The notes: generated by a model not told the origin, from the letters alone. Shown: positions 1 through 14,200, numbered from the stretch's first letter. The stretch: DNA of 64,000 bases from Chromobotia macracanthus (GCA_036877525.1 JAZGTH010000067.1:1-64000), one strand, 5' to 3'. A program made the numbers and translations.

Positions 1-140
1 CTTCCCGAGTCCGCCCACGCCTGTTACGTCCGGATCGGACCTCTGGCCGTCGGATACGGCCGGGTAAATGCCAGCCAATCGCATTCCGTATGCAAATGAG
101 GGTGGATATAATGAGGGTGAAACTCGTTTTTCATTCTATA
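1..140. other. Non-coding flank left of the telomeric array
   Basis: No gene is visible. The stretch is moderately GC-rich and ordinary in composition, and it separates the left edge from the CCCTAA array. The array is therefore not at the very end of this sequence, and it could be subtelomeric or interstitial. Confidence 0.5.
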
Positions 141-248
141 CCTAACCCTAACCCTAACCCTAACCCTAACCCTAACCCTAACCCTAACCCTAACCCTAAC
201 CCTAACCCTAACCCCTAACCCTAACCCTAACCCTAACCCTAACCCTAA
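141..248. repeat. Telomeric (CCCTAA)n array
   Basis: About 18 head-to-tail units of the vertebrate telomere repeat, read as CCCTAA on the plus strand, with one unit carrying an extra C near 211-215. CCCTAA at the left of a plus-strand sequence is the orientation expected if the chromosome end lies to the left. Single or double degenerate units recur just downstream (about 289-299 and 442-455). Confidence 0.9.
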
Positions 249-1333
249 ATTTCATATAAAAGTAAATTATGTCCCAAACCAAAACCTATGCCTAACCCTA
301 AGATTGGTAACTTGGAACCAAAAACACAATAAAAAAATAAAGAGGAGGAGCAAATTGGGCTATGTGGGTTGCCCATGGGTGGGTGATGGACAGGGCACAA
401 ACCATCCCTGGAGTTTCTCTGGGGCGTGGGCTTTTCCTTCTCCTAACCCTAACCCTCTCACACTTAAATCTCAATAAACTAAACCTACATAGTTTAACCC
501 CAATCACAATTAACCCTATACTTTTAAACCGACTACCTATTTCAGGTTTTCTGGATTGACCGGGATGGTGGGGGGCTTCGGGAGCTTCTGGGGCTCTGCG
601 CTTGGGCCTCGTTTGGGTACGGGACAGCCAGTGGTGAGAAGGCCCGTGCATAACCGGGCCCGGTCCCTTTGGGGACTGGGCTCTGGATTTACATACCTAA
701 GCACCAAAGACCGTTTACAATCCACTTACCAAAATGTGCTATGGGAGGACCTGTAGAATCAAAAATGTAGTCCTTCTTTGTATTTCAAAAGGACTGCAGA
801 AAATCCATATGGACACAAAAGACATCACACTCAGTACGCACTAGTCTGAAACTAGTTATACAGAGACTGTGGCTTGACAAAGTTCTGAGACATTTTACCT
901 GTGAGGGAGGAACTGTGTGCAAGTCATTTTCAGACAGATGAGAACAGTAATACCAAAGAAGTTACACAGAAAACCCAAGAATGTGCATGGGCAAGTAATA
1001 AACGCAGAGCAGTAGATGCAAGAAAACAAAGACAACTGTAAAATTCACCATTCACAAACAGTTCAATCAAGCACAGTCATACACAAGTTGTTTAAATGTA
1101 CACAGAATTCTAAATATCATGAGTTTATAATGCAAGAGTTCAGTTTGGTGATGACGGATTCAGCATGTAACATCTGCTTACACAAAGCAAGTACTAACCC
1201 CAAGTCTTAAGACCGGATAAGACTTGAATTTTTCACAAATCTTTAGAAATCCTAAACTGCCTGCATCCCCATTTTAACACCATTTAAACAGCCTAGATTA
1301 AACTTGAGAACAGCCCTTAAGTGTGTCATCTGT
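249..1333. other. Non-coding, subtelomere-like stretch
   Basis: No convincing gene. It contains two short telomere-unit remnants and a locally G-rich stretch (about 556-690) whose open frames lack homologous-looking domains. The remainder (700-1330) is AT-rich and featureless to me. Confidence 0.45.
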
Positions 1334-1338
1334 GGTAC

Positions 1339-1973
1339 TGTCAGGTATCACGGACTAACGAACCCAGACGCAGACAGCGTTAAACAGAAAAATCTGTCTT
1401 TATTAATAAAACAAAACAATAACCCAGGAGGGGGTAAAACGGAAATGAAAACAGCAATAGAACTAGAACAAAAGAGCTCCGAAAAACTGGAGCTCTAAAC
1501 GAAACTAAAAAAATGGGAAAAAACAGACAGGGCAGACGCGGGACAAAAACACAGGACTCGAGGAAACCAGACAAGACTCGGGAAATGAGAGATGCGAGAG
1601 ACAAGACAAGACTTGAATAACGGGAACGAGAACGAACCAACAAGAGACAGAAAACACAAGGGCATTAAATAACACACGGACAAACGAGGAACAGGTGCGC
1701 GACATGAGCACAAACGAGACAAGAGAACATGGGGGCGGGGACAAGACGCGTGACCGGAGAGCACATGGCAAATGTATACAAAACAGAGGTCATGTGCTTC
1801 CACACAGGACAAGGACCCAGAGCGCGCGTTCAGATCCCGACTCCAAGAAGCAAGACCCAAGACAAGAAGGAGTCAGGATCAAAACAACACGCTCTGACAC
1901 AACACACAGGGCATGTCAGGATCCTGGCGATATAATCAAGAAAGATTAAAGACAGAGAGCCAGGACCCTGACA
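1339..1973 (-). mobile_element. Solo LTR, minus orientation
   Basis: A 635-bp element that on the minus strand begins TGTCAGGG and ends CCTGACA, so its ends form TGTCAGG/CCTGACA inverted repeats. It is flanked by a perfect 5-bp duplication GGTAC (1334-1338 and 1974-1978). An AATAAA-like signal lies near its minus-strand 3' end (around 1400). No internal retroelement coding sequence is attached, so it is a solo LTR left by LTR-LTR recombination. The longest open frames inside are low-complexity and not genes. A second copy lies at 2918-3340 in the opposite orientation. Confidence 0.85.
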
Positions 1974-2171
1974 GGTACAAGTAAACTAAATAGAGGCAAA
2001 ACCATTAAGTTACTAAATTAATACGGTTATGGTGTCAGTGAGAATGTATCCATATGTAACTATTCGTCACCAATTGCATTCTACACAACGGCCTTTCTAA
2101 ATTTAGACAAGAACAACGGAACAACATCAGTAAACAGCTTCTAATCGTGATCAAATGCGATTTGCACTTGC

Positions 2172-2363
2172 ATCACATTTAACAGAACAATCAAAAGGAG
2201 TATCTTTCCTTTCGTTGATGAATTACATTTAACAGCGAATTCAAACAGAGTATCACATTTAACAGCGTATTCAAATGGAGTATCACATTTAACAGCGCAT
2301 TCAAACTGAGTATTTTCTTACCTTTCGTTGGTGAATCACATTTAACAGCGAATTCAAACAGAT
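2172..2363. repeat. Minisatellite with unit around 32 bp
   Basis: Five imperfect copies of a unit built on ATCACATTTAACAGCG followed by an ATTCAAA core and a GAGT end. Two copies are separated by a longer spacer containing CCTTTCGTTG, which itself occurs twice (about 2209 and 2321). The array lies between the two solo LTRs, and no coding sequence overlaps it. Confidence 0.8.
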
Positions 2364-2912
2364 AGTGACCCGATATAGCATTATTTGAATTTGTTTAAAA
2401 CCCGCCAAAAGCAGAACTGTGTTTTGCACCTTCCGCTTTTATTACCAATCATTATCATCGGCGATCTCAGCCAATTAGGTTCATTATCACTGTAGTGCGT
2501 CATCAAACCTGCTCGTTTGGAAGGCACTAAATCTGACTTCACTCGAAATCCAAATTTATCTATTAAAAAACTGACATATGTAAGAAAGATAATTATATTT
2601 TTAGGAAAATATTTTGTGATACAAATATAAAGTATTTGGTACTTTTATGAATCTTAAGAGCGTCTCAGTTGTGACGTCATCTTGGCTTGCTGCAGGTGCT
2701 TTCGTCTACGTGAGGTCTGAGTGCAGAGAGGTACGAATTTTGGTCCTTCTTCTTCAGAAAGTATACTTTTAAATAACAAAATCGGCAATTAACGTGTGTT
2801 TTATTGCGTTCGTACGTTGCGTGAGTATGGCACCGTTCCCTAGAACGAAGTTTAAATTGTTTTTTCTGCAAATATGGGACTTTAACAGAGGGAATACCGT
2901 GTAGCGTTGTAT
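2364..2912. other. Non-coding spacer between the two solo LTRs
   Basis: AT-rich with no gene-like open frame. No repeat or signal recognised. Confidence 0.4.
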
Positions 2913-2917
2913 GTTTA

Positions 2918-3340
2918 CGTCAGGGTCCTGGCTTCCTGTCCTGAATCTTTCTAGATTATATCGCCAAGATCCTGACATGCTCTATGTTTTGTGTCAGAGC
3001 GTGTTGTTTTGATCCTGACTTCTTCTAGTCTTGGTTCTTGTTTCTTGGAGTCTGGATCTGAACTCATGCTCTGGGTCTTGTCTTGTGCGGAAGCACATGG
3101 TCTCTGATTTGTTTACATTCGCCATGTGCTCTCATGTGCCGAGTCTCGTCCTGTCTGTTTTTTCCGGTTTTTAGTTTCATTTTAAGCTCCGGTTTTTTGG
3201 AGCTCTTTTGTTCAAGTTTTATTGCTGTTTTGTTCACGTTTTCCCCCTCGTGGGTTGTTTTCTTTTATTAATAAAGAGATTTTTTATTTTTCAGTTAATC
3301 GCTGTCTGCGTTTGGGTTCATTTTTCCGTGATGCCTGACA
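2918..3340 (+). mobile_element. Solo LTR, plus orientation
   Basis: A 423-bp copy of the LTR family seen at 1339-1973, here reading left to right. It starts CGTCAGGG (the expected first T is mutated to C) and ends CCTGACA, with a perfect 5-bp duplication GTTTA at 2913-2917 and 3341-3345. It has an ATTAATAAAG polyadenylation-type signal near 3268. Relative to the other copy it lacks about 200 bp of the interior. Separate target duplications show that the two copies inserted independently and are not halves of one element. Confidence 0.85.
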
Positions 3341-4056
3341 GTTTATGACGGCTTTTATTTGACTCATTCAAGCCTGTCACATCGGCGTGTTAATGCGTTT
3401 GCTGGAAATTCTGTGAAAACGCACAATAACGGATAAAACATTAAATCATGATTGCTCAGACCCACCTTTGTTCTCTGTAAATGAAGTGTCATATTAAACT
3501 TTGTTTATTGTGAAAATGACGTGATTCCTATAACATTATGTATGAATTTGTTGTCAATATATTTCTGCTAAGCAGCATAAAATAACAACATGCATTTTGG
3601 CCATGTCAGATGGCTTTATTAGATGGGGTCAGACATCCATTATCAGTATTATGTTTTGTAAAATAATTATCAACCAACTGGACAAATTTATCATTCACAT
3701 AAACAATGACAGACAAAATTATATTAATTTTAATAATAAAGGAATAGCTATTACACCTTTCTATACATTCAGATTGAGCTCCACATATCTTAGATATTAG
3801 ATGTTATTCTATATTACTGTACTTCTACACATGGTGATAATCTTAAATACTTTATTCTACTCTAACATAGCTCTGATACTTTCTTATAGGTTTAAACGGG
3901 ATGTCAGTCAGAGTGTCCTCAGGGAGATCTGTGAGCTGCAGATCAGCTGGACTGGATACTGGAAATCATCAACAATCATCTGACCTCATATGAGTGTGTT
4001 ACTGTACTGATTACTGTGACAGCTGACACTAGCTCTGAGTGTGTGTGACATTTATA

Positions 4057-4222
4057 GGTCCCCATGAGGAAACAAGTTTATAAATCATACAGAATGATCA
4101 AAATCAAAAATTGCAGAAAGTTTTCTGTGATGGGAAAGTTTACGGGTAGGGTTAGCGTAGGGGGATAGAATTTACAGTTTGTGCAGTATATAAAACATTA
4201 TGTCTAGGGAATGGCCCTATAA
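4057..4222 (+). repeat. Dispersed 'GTCCCCAT' repeat, copy 1
   Basis: Begins GGTCCCCATGAGGAAACAAG and ends near GTCTAGGGAATGGCCC, with a CAGAAAGTTTTCTGTG core and a TAGGGTTAG-rich middle. Related copies lie at about 46,970-47,165 and 53,800-53,985 in the same orientation. I recognise the type as common in fish intergenic and intronic DNA, but I do not know a secure family name. Confidence 0.6.
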
Positions 4223-6304
4223 AACATGAAAACCTAAAATGTGTGTGTATCTGAGAGCTGTGTTACTGTACTGGTGACTGTAATAGCTGCACTTAGTTGT
4301 GAGTGTGTGTATGTGTGTCACAGTATGTTATTTTGCTATACTGTGTTTTTCTTGCATCTCTCACGTCCTGCTAAAGCAGAAAAAACTATTCATGACATGT
4401 TTGGTGTCGTTTAGGCCAGTCAGCAGTCAGGCAATGTTCTAGATCAACATCTGTCCAGTTAAGAGAAATAGTCCTTTATTTGTATTTAAACACTTTTTAA
4501 TATGTATTTTGTATTTAATGTGATCACTGACACTAGCTGTATTGTTCTCTTACATCATTTATTGTCCTTGCTAAACTCTTCACTAAAAGTCTTTATAACA
4601 GTGAGTCTGTTTGGAACACTTTAAATTCATTATCGTATTTTACTGCTGATTGTACTTGATGTGTAAGGTAATTTTTCTGTATATACACACATTTTTTTTA
4701 TATCTGTCTTTTTCATTGTCTTTATGACTTTGATTATTGACATTAGCTGTGTTTGTTGTGTGACCACTCGTTCATGATATATAACAAAAACAGCAGACCA
4801 GAGACGAAGTGATGGTGCAATAAAATGAGCTTATTGAATTTATGAGTTTATTGAATAATGCTAACTGCTTAGAAAACTGAACAGGACACAGCAACTTTGT
4901 TAGTGCACTTCATTTGTTGACCACCAGATGGCAGCAAATTGAAAAATGCAAGCTGCTACTGGTTTTTGGCTGTTTTCATCCATAAGTTAGACTGAAAACC
5001 ATCAACAGCTCCTGTGACTGTAGTCTCTTAAAGCAGTAAAGTAGTGTAGTAAGATTAAATACCCTAACCCTAACAGCAATTACAGCTGAAATAATTATAT
5101 GCTTTTGCATAGAGCTTTAAATGCATTTTTTGAGGCAAAAGTAAAATTGACATTTCTTATTTGAACCCAAAAAGACAAGAAAGTGATGACGATTGCATTT
5201 TCCCCACAAAGGTTTATGGTTAGTGTTGCGGGAGGGTGGGGGATCAAAAACTAGATAAGCTAAACAGGCAAAAATAGACACTCCTGTGTGATTTTCAGCT
5301 TGAGGGTTCAAAATTACAGGATCTATGTGTTTGTAAGATGGCAAAAAATGGGGTTCTACTTGATGTTGATTGCATTTTTGCTCCACAGAGGGTTGGGGTT
5401 CAAATCCAGAGAGCGAGAATTTAAGGAGAGGAGGGTAGAGTAGATTGATCTATTAGTTTATTAATTAACTTTTTGTTCTCTACTCTCTGTTCAATCAAAT
5501 GGGAGTTCAAGTGGGAGTTATTGTCACTTCAGTCAACTCTATATTCATGAACCAATTACAATCGTAGTATCCAATCGTAAGATGAACAATACATCTTTTG
5601 AACAATAAACATTTGCAGAGATTTACAGAGATTTGGAGAGTACTGTATCATCTTTATAAACTGACTCAATATCATTGTTGTTGATTTTGTGACTCAACAA
5701 CTGAGCATCTTTCCTTGCTAGTACCACCTGTGTTTGATCATGTATTTGGAATACTTTGCAGTGCTAACAAAGGGCCTCCCTGATGCATCCTCAGGCACGT
5801 ATCCAGCCTTCTTGAGTTCCACTTGGGAACAGCACGTAATAAAAGTGCTCCATTATTACAATTATTATTAATACTAATATTGTTTTTTAATACTTTTACC
5901 TTGTTTTATTATTTTTGTTGCCATTAAACCAGTGAAATATGTTTAGCACACATAATCATTTTGAAATCAGCTATTGTGAAAACATACACTATGTTCATGG
6001 GAGGTCTAGAGCTCTTTGATATGCTGACCATTTAAAAATTCTGTTCAAAAACCCAAAGATGGTATACATACAAAGGTTTCTATGGGAACATGAAAAGGAA
6101 ATAAACCAATAGAAATGCTTCAAAGAAAAGGCTGTAAAAACAACACACACATAGACTATGCGTATTTCACTACCTGTTTGCAGATGATTATGTTTAGTAT
6201 TATTATTTTGTTCTACGATCTTGTTTATTCACTTAGCAATGCCTTGCAAAAGATACAAAAGATAATAACGTTTCCCAAATGACAAGATTATAATATACAC
6301 TGAT

Positions 6305-6790
6305 CATCCTGTTCAAGAGTTTACATACACCTGCTCTTAATGTATTGTTTTGCCTTCTTAAGCCTCTGTGAATGTTTGTATCTTTTATAATAATTGTGTA
6401 TGAGTCTCTTGGTTGTTCTCAGTGTGAAATGATCTCAACATCATACAGTCACTGTCGGAAAGGGCTCAAATATGCAGAAGATGCTGGAAGAGCAGATACT
6501 GTGCAGAAACTGGAGGATTTTCCTAAAGACCAGTGGACAGTTTAACAGTTTAGCCCAAACAAGAGACTCATAAACAGCAATAACAAATTATAAAAATGGT
6601 CTTTGACCATTTGACCCCCAATACAGGGGATGTAAACTTTTGAACTGGACTATTACTTAAATTTATTATGTGGAATAGCTTATTCAGGGCAAAACTAAAC
6701 TGCAAAAAGAAAAACAAACAAACTGCAATTTACATGACCCCTCTTATTTTCCTCAAATACTAACATCACAAGTTTTTATAGGTAATTTCT
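6305..6790. mobile_element. Relic of a DNA transposon-like fish repeat
   Basis: The GTTTACATACACC edge, the GATGTAAACTTTTGAACTGG segment and the CATGACCCCTCTTATTTTCCTC segment match, from memory, the non-coding ends of Tc1-like or related repeats that are abundant in fish. No transposase coding sequence is present. Family assignment is tentative. Confidence 0.4.
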
Positions 6791-7004
6791 TGTTGTCATG
6801 ATGACCCTAACATCAATAAACCAACATGTCAATAAAATTTGGTACAACTTCATGAAAGTGAAATTGTGCCATTTTTAAATAATTGTGTATTAATACAAAC
6901 AAAAAAAGGATTTTTACAGAACATGAATTAATGATTGCAGGTTTGATCCATGTTATGGTCTTGTTCACTCTGCATATCATTTAAATAGATCTAATTTGGT
7001 ATAT

Positions 7005-7111
7005 GTGTAGCTCAACTGGTAGAGCATTGTTACCAGCACAAAGGTTGTGGGTTTGATTCCCAGTAAACACGAGCCAATTTGGATTAAAGCATCTACCAAT
7101 GTATAAATGTG
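7005..7111 (+). mobile_element. tRNA-derived SINE
   Basis: The head carries an A-box-like TAGCTCAACTGGTAGAGC and a B-box-like GGGTTTGATTCCC with tRNA spacing. The tail GGATTAAAGCATCTACCAAT resembles the widespread fish SINE 3' end (GATAAAAGCGTCTGCTAAAT type). It is not a functional tRNA because the acceptor stem does not pair and the A-box-to-B-box body is followed directly by the SINE tail. Tail-only copies of the family occur elsewhere in the window. Confidence 0.75.
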
Positions 7112-8068
7112 TTTCTTTATTGAGGGGTTCTTTCAGGGAACAATAAATTCTATGCATGAGGTGTATAAGGTGTATTGTCCATAAGTGTGTTTGTGCTTAT
7201 ATAGATCGAACTGCTCTGCTAGTGTAAGACCATCTGTGATTGATAGACATATTCAGCTGTTATTCAAGTAACAACAGCAAGTCTTAATTTACATATTCTG
7301 TAAAGCAATGTTTGGATTGATGAAATCATCCCAAGTATAATTGTTTGACCAAACTAAAGCAACACGTGAGAACAATCTGAGATTGTTACAAAACTAAGTG
7401 CTTTACATGCTGCGTTAGGGTTAGGTCTTAAATCAGTCTTGATAATACCTGTCCTAAAGCATTCCTGTGTAGTCTGGAACTATTAGATGTTCTACAAGCT
7501 TTTGCTGCTTTTACAAAGCGTCCTGGATTATGAATCTTTGGTCTCCACAAGAATAACAACTATAGCAAAATAAAACATACACACAATAACTTACTCAACA
7601 GGAACACAACAGTCTCTATAAGGAACATATTGATTTAAACAGCAACAAAATCTAAGGACTTTACTCATTCTTTTGTTATTAAAAAGCATACAAGCAAAGT
7701 ATATACAATAAAATTTACTGCAAAACATGATGAGGTGTGAGGTCTCACTCACCCACACTCTGTAATGCTCACTCACTTATATTTTCACCTCATCTCTCTC
7801 GGTCTCTCATGATGTGTCAGTGGTCTTATACTTAATGAGGAAGGAGCTCTAATAGCAATGATTGTTTTTCAAGAATCTTTTAAAGTTTCTTTTGCATGTC
7901 TGTTTCTCTTCACATAACAATACTCAGTCATTTAAAGCACTGTATTAAACCTCTAAAAGACGATAGCATTCAGTATTCATGGCATATTTTGTTAATAAAT
8001 ACAAGGAAATGATCTTTGAAAAGTTGAAAAACGGGTGGCAGATGAAAAACATCTGAAATATTACAAAA

Positions 8069-8159
8069 TTTATTCATATAAATTTAAATGTTTTTCCCAG
8101 CTGTGCCCAGTACTCTCAAAGGTGCTCTCAAAAGTATATAATACGAATTGATGTTTATT
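8069..8159 (-). other. Candidate bnc1 polyadenylation signals
   Basis: AATAAA occurs on the minus strand at 8154-8159 and 8069-8074, about 95 and 180 nt past the bnc1 stop codon. Either could end the transcript. Longer 3' UTRs cannot be excluded. Confidence 0.4.
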
Positions 8160-8250
8160 TGAAACTTTAATTGACAAAAGTGAATCTTTTATTCTATGAA
8201 TGTTTTGGTATATATGGCTTTGTGTATTTATGTGTGTAAATGTGTTTGTC

Positions 8251-11200
8251 CTACTCCTGATTGAAGGAGGCATTCATTGCAAGGTTACGATGTAGATTTG
8301 GATTCTGACTATGGCGATTGCGACTTCGAACAGACGAGAAAGTTGTGTCACATCCTGGAACTTTGCACTTGTGGAGAAGTCGAAGGTGAACTGTTTTGTA
8401 ATGAGCCCTAAATGTGCCTTTGTTACTGTAAACTTTCTGACAGAGGTGACAGGTTATGGGTGATGAGTTGTGAGACTGATGATTGAGGCAAGGCAAAGAT
8501 GCCGCTGTTCCAGCACTCAGTCCATCACAGCTCTCGTCACTGTCCTCCAGGGGGACCCCTTCCTCACTACCCATGTCTGAGTCCCAGGAAGAGTGAGCGC
8601 TTCCTCTGGTGCTCAAGTCTAGTACAGCTTCATCCTCCATAGAATCTTCTACTGGATCACATGCTCTCTCCAGTGATTTACTCATGGGGAAGACCAGGCC
8701 TGTACGGTTGCTTCCTTTAACATTGACAGACATTTGGCTCAGAGACTCTTTGTCACGGAAGTCTAGACAGTTTCTGCGGAGAGAACATGTTCCTGAATGA
8801 TCTTTGGTCAACAGCCTGTGGTGTAGATTCAGGTTTGCACTGTGTCTAGAGAATTAAAAGCAAAAGTGTTTTTGAAAACAAAGCTGATATGCATTTGTTT
8901 CTAAATTATTGTGTGTACTAATGTATTTAAGCAATACATGTTACATTTAAGTAAGTGCATATTGTAAAATACAAAAATGTATCAACCCATATCACTGACC
9001 CTAACATATTAGTGCAATAAATGTGCTTTCAGAAAACTCTGCACCTCCCTTAACTTGCCTTCAAGCTGTGCGTAGTGCAGTGAGTAACACACAGATGCAC
9101 ATTATCTAATATCTTAGAAGGGTTCAGACATTTCAAAAAGAGAAAAGTGTAGTGTTTAATGTAATTTATAAACTTTCATCATATTGGCTTCACACACACA
9201 GATTTAGATATATTCATTAAAAATGTTATTCTATGTATGTGCTTGTTGAATAATCAGTCTGACGAATATTTTTTGTTCTATTAATTGGGAGAATTTAAAG
9301 TTAAAAGAAATAAATTATTTTAAATAACTTCATGTTGTAATCTATGAATTGAACTCTAATTTCACTCTAACCATATCTGTCTTACCGATCTCTACTGCGT
9401 CGAGATGGAAAAGCAGCATTGCAACCGTCCACAGTGCACATGTGCATCTCTTTTAAGTGCACGTTTCTATAGTGCATTTTTACATTGTTGGGGTTTTTGA
9501 ATGTCTTACTGCAGATCTCACATGGGTGAGTCTTTTCTTCTCTATCATCTGAGCAGAAGGTCTCGGGGTCACTGCAGCTGTCTACACAGTTTTCACTACT
9601 GCTTACAGTTAAATTGATTGGCTGGCTGTGCGGCTGGTCTGGCTGTGAACTGCATGGAGGTTCTTCACATTTTGGGGACTCCCCCTTCTCAATGGAGCTG
9701 TGATTCTCTTTTTTTTTTAAGTTTAGGAGAGAAGAATATGGGAAGGTGATATAACTGTCCTCCTGAGGAAATGTGTCAATTTCTGTTTTCTTTGTGCTGG
9801 GCAGGCAAATAATGGGTGTAGATTGGCTAAAAATGTCACAGTCCACAGATTCTCCTTGTTTTCTACACTTAATGTTCCTAACATGACACTTTTCTGTTTC
9901 TGTACAGGGGCTGAGGGCTGGACTTTCCTCCTCCGACACACCCTCTGCTGCGAGCTCATCTTTCTCTATCTTTAGTGGCATGCTGGACTTTCTAGACTTT
10001 TTCTTGGGCACTGGCTCTGGGCTTGTCTCTATGTGACTGGCATTGAGGGCCACAGAGGAGGACAGAAGTGGAAGTGAGGGAAGGCTGCCTGGCGTGTGAG
10101 CCAGTTCTGCTGGGGTCACCAGGCTTCTGTAAAACGGAAGCACAGGCTGCACAGTCTTCAGATTGGGAAAGAGGATTCCACTCTGGCTAATGCTGGAAAA
10201 TGAGGTCTGCATTTTGGGCTCAGAGTTACGAATTATGAAACTAGAGACTGTCCGACTCTCTGGTTGAGATCCAAACTCTCTCTTGTTGCTCTCGACCCCT
10301 TCCTCCTGTTGCGGGCTCAGGCCATCCCGCAGGTCCTTGTCGCGATTATTGCGGTTCATTGGCATGTGAAGCCGTGGATTTGGATTGGCACTGTGCCTGT
10401 TCCGACTGCGCAAAGAGCTGAATACCATGTTACAGCCTTCAATGGTGCATTTGTGTTTGATTTTCAGGTGAACAGCATTATAGTGTATCTTCAGTGTGCC
10501 TTTATCATAGAACGTTTTCTCACAGGCACTACAGAACACACGACCCTTCTTTATGGTTCCACTCTTCTCTGCACACCTTATCTTGTTCTCAGGAGACATC
10601 TGTGTGATTTCAGAAGTGATAGATGGCGTGTAGGGGGTGGAGGGCGAGGAGTTTCCACTAACAGTGAACTCCTCCGATTCCATCTTTGTAGAGTCCATGT
10701 CCGTCATTGCCTCTGCCCTCACAGGTCCAGTGCTGAACGGAGCAGCGCTGTCGAGGGTTATTTCTGAAGTCTCATGTTTGGTTTGTGCCTCCTCAGTACT
10801 GGAGCTTAACAGAGGAGCTGAAACAGAATTCAGTAGATGAAGTGGCAGCATGAGGGTCATACTGTTCACTAGCGCCTCAAAATGGTGTCTGTTACTACAA
10901 CTGGGTGCTTCTGCTTTAGCAGGGAGTCGCACAGAGCGCTGTGTGCTGCTTTCAATAAAGCTGCGAATGTCTGAATTGGTTCTAGTGCTTGGAACAACAA
11001 CTGCCTGTCCCTCCTTATCCTGCAGAGCCATCAGCTCCACAATGGATTTTGTCTCTCCAAAACGCAAAAACTGCTGCAGCGTAACAATCTCCTCTTCAAA
11101 GGTCATTATAGCCCAGCGATCCAACACCTTCCCAGCCACATCCTACTCACACACAAAAAAGAATATCACTTGTATTATAAAGCATTTTTAGGGCATTTGG

Positions 11201-14200
11201 GCCCTGAAATATAAAATACATAACTTAGGGTTAGAAAACTGACACTGTGCCTAAATACTGCAGTAAAGTGATTCACTCTAGAGCATAATTGTTCTTCATT
11301 TGGATGATGTGGAGTGAGAGGGGAAGGTAGAGGTCAGAGAGGTGTGCCTTTCAGTCTGCCTGTACTCACTATTGAGTGCCAGCAGGCTTTGAAATCATCG
11401 TCATGCAGTAACTTCATGTTGTAACCTCAATTAATATTTCATCATACAGCATTCATTTGGAGGTTTTACAGCATTCATCTGAAGAGGCTTTAACTTTAAT
11501 TTTTCACCAGAGGAACTACCGTGAATTAAATTTAAGAACCTGAATACTTAAGAAGAAGACCAAACTAAAACTCTTGGTGGGTCACTACTAGGTTTTAGAG
11601 AAGTCGTCTGAGAAAACAGTAATGAACTATCACCTCAATGAAGTATGTTCACTAGAAAATAAATCTGAATCAGAGGCCAGTGAATGGAAGAGAACAGTGT
11701 CTCACCTGCAACACATAACCACGAATATAGTCCTGCAGAGTCCAATCTAGGGAATTCAGGATCTGAATGACCTCCTCCTGCTTAAGGACGCTGAAGAGTC
11801 TGTCTAGTAGGATCTTGAGACGCACTGGGATTGCCTGTGTCCCATAAAGCATCAAACTACAGATATCAAACACCACGTTGGAGTGAACAATCTCCACCTG
11901 GCTTCCTTGGTACATGTGATGAACCTTTAACTTACTAAGAGCTGCAAAACAGACAGAAGTTTACATGACACATGCAGAAATATCTAAATGAGGGTTATTT
12001 GGATTCATTTGTGTCTGGACAGTTTTTGAAGATATGGATTTAACAGCATTATAATGATTTAAGATTGCTATACATGTTTTTTTAATAAAGCTGTTTCCGT
12101 ATAATTTCAGAGCATGTTTCTGTCATTATAAATAATATTGTAAAATTATCGGTATGTCTAAAAAAGAAAAATATTAGCAGAAGGTTAGTCATGTCATTAA
12201 TATTACAACAACAATATTCTTCTTTGAAAGAAAGAGAAAAACAGAGACTGCAATGACAATAAAAGTGTTAAAATAGCATTATTGTAGTATTCTATAGTAT
12301 TATATAAAATGTATTATTGTATTAAACTTACCATGGGCAACCCAGCCGTGCTTACAATGTTCACACAGTCTGCGTCTCAGTTTACCTGGTTTGAAACTGT
12401 CACAACTGCAGTTTACAGCTGTGCAGCAAATAGCCTGTCCGAACACACAGAATGATAATGTAAATAAACACATGGTACAAATATACTGAGCTTATAGGAA
12501 GAGGAACTATATTCCATGCTAATGTTACTTTTAATTTAATTATAATGTAATTTTATTACTCATTTTACACACATTTGCTATCCAATTTGCTTAATCACTG
12601 CAAGAACAAACTAAACATTATATATGGGACCTAAAAGCCCATGAGATTTTTTAAAAACCCTAAAGAGATTAGGTTTTCAAAAGAAAAAAATAAAATGTAG
12701 ACATTTTAATGATTCTGCTATTAAGTCATTGACAGTCAACTTGGTTAACTAAATGGTTAACTTAACAAAAGGTCAGATGATGTTTAAAAGCTTCTAAGAG
12801 GAATGCTGTACAACATCATGGATCTTCAGGTTCTGTCCATGCAGCTTCAGTGCTGCTTTTATAGCAAATACTAAAACATTCTCAAATCCAATGGATTGAA
12901 TTTTTTTTTAATTCAACATTTCAAACAATTCATATTTAATATTTACAAAATATTAATTATAATACAAGCAAATACATGCAGCATGATTCAGACTTTTGGA
13001 ATTATTCACTGTGTATTTACAGTATAACAGTATATTTTACTGTGAGGGCATGGAGGTTGGTGTTATTTTATATTAATTATTGATACTTTACACTTTACAA
13101 GAACTCTTGGTTATTGTCAGAATATACACATAGAATATACACAATAGAAGTAAAAGTCATAATTTACATAACCCACGTTTCACACTGGCTTAACAATGCA
13201 ACAAGATACCAGCTCAGATTTATTTTTCCTCCTGGAACTTTAAAGAAACAAGCAGACAAGCCTCTGGTTGTTATTTGCTTTAACAAGACAAAAAAAAAAA
13301 CAAAATAATCATGTGAATATGAAACTTAGAGACACACACACAAATGAGACATGGACATATAAAACTAACAATGTGTGTTTTTATATTGCAAGAGTTTTAA
13401 AAGTATAAAGCTTGAACTATGGGCACATAACCAGTGCCCAAGAAGAAGTAAAATAATTTTCTAAAATTAATTTTGAACACGTTTTTTAACAGAAATGATT
13501 AATGTTTTTTTATTGTTTGTTTCTTTAAAATCTGTGATTATTGTTTATTTCAAGATACATAATACCAAACACAGGCATAGTAAATTAGATAAAATGAAAA
13601 CACAGATCAGCGAGCTCACAATTGTCAGTTCTGAATGCACATCAGCTGTAATGCAGAATTTATGACAAACAAGATTTTGAGATATGAAACTGGTCTTCAC
13701 ACAATCATGAAATGAAGAACTATAAACATGGCAAAAGTTCACAAACTGTAATTGCTCATAGCCTGCTAATTAATTTAATATTTGACAGTATGAGTGTATT
13801 GAATATTTCAGAAAATTAAAACGTGAATTTCATTATTTAAAAAATGTGTAAATTCATGTGCTCATGTAGATATTGTTTTCAAATAAATTACATTTTACAA
13901 TGTAAAACTGAGCACATTTTGTAGTGCTATCAGAACCATAAAGTTAAAAGTATATCAAAAGAGAAACATTTATATCAAGAGAAATATTAATGTGATAGTT
14001 CAGGCCTATAGCACTAAATAGCAGTGACAGATTATCATAAATGTAACAAACTACACAAATAAACAAGCACGTGTACACACCTGGCCCATGTACACACACA
14101 CACACACACACAAACGTTTTACAGCCTAGGGCCATTAACTTTGTTTGCCCGCCCAGAAACAGGGTCTTAGTTCCATTAAGGGACACAAGCTCATCACCAC

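Larger units (their letters stand above)
3346..8068. other. Gene-free interval downstream of bnc1
   Basis: AT-rich DNA with no supported gene. It contains a dispersed repeat (4057-4222), a DNA-transposon-like relic (6305-6790) and a tRNA-derived SINE (7005-7111), listed separately. A roughly 45-bp motif around 5530-5575 reappears at about 46,903-46,950. The rest shows nothing I can name. Confidence 0.5.
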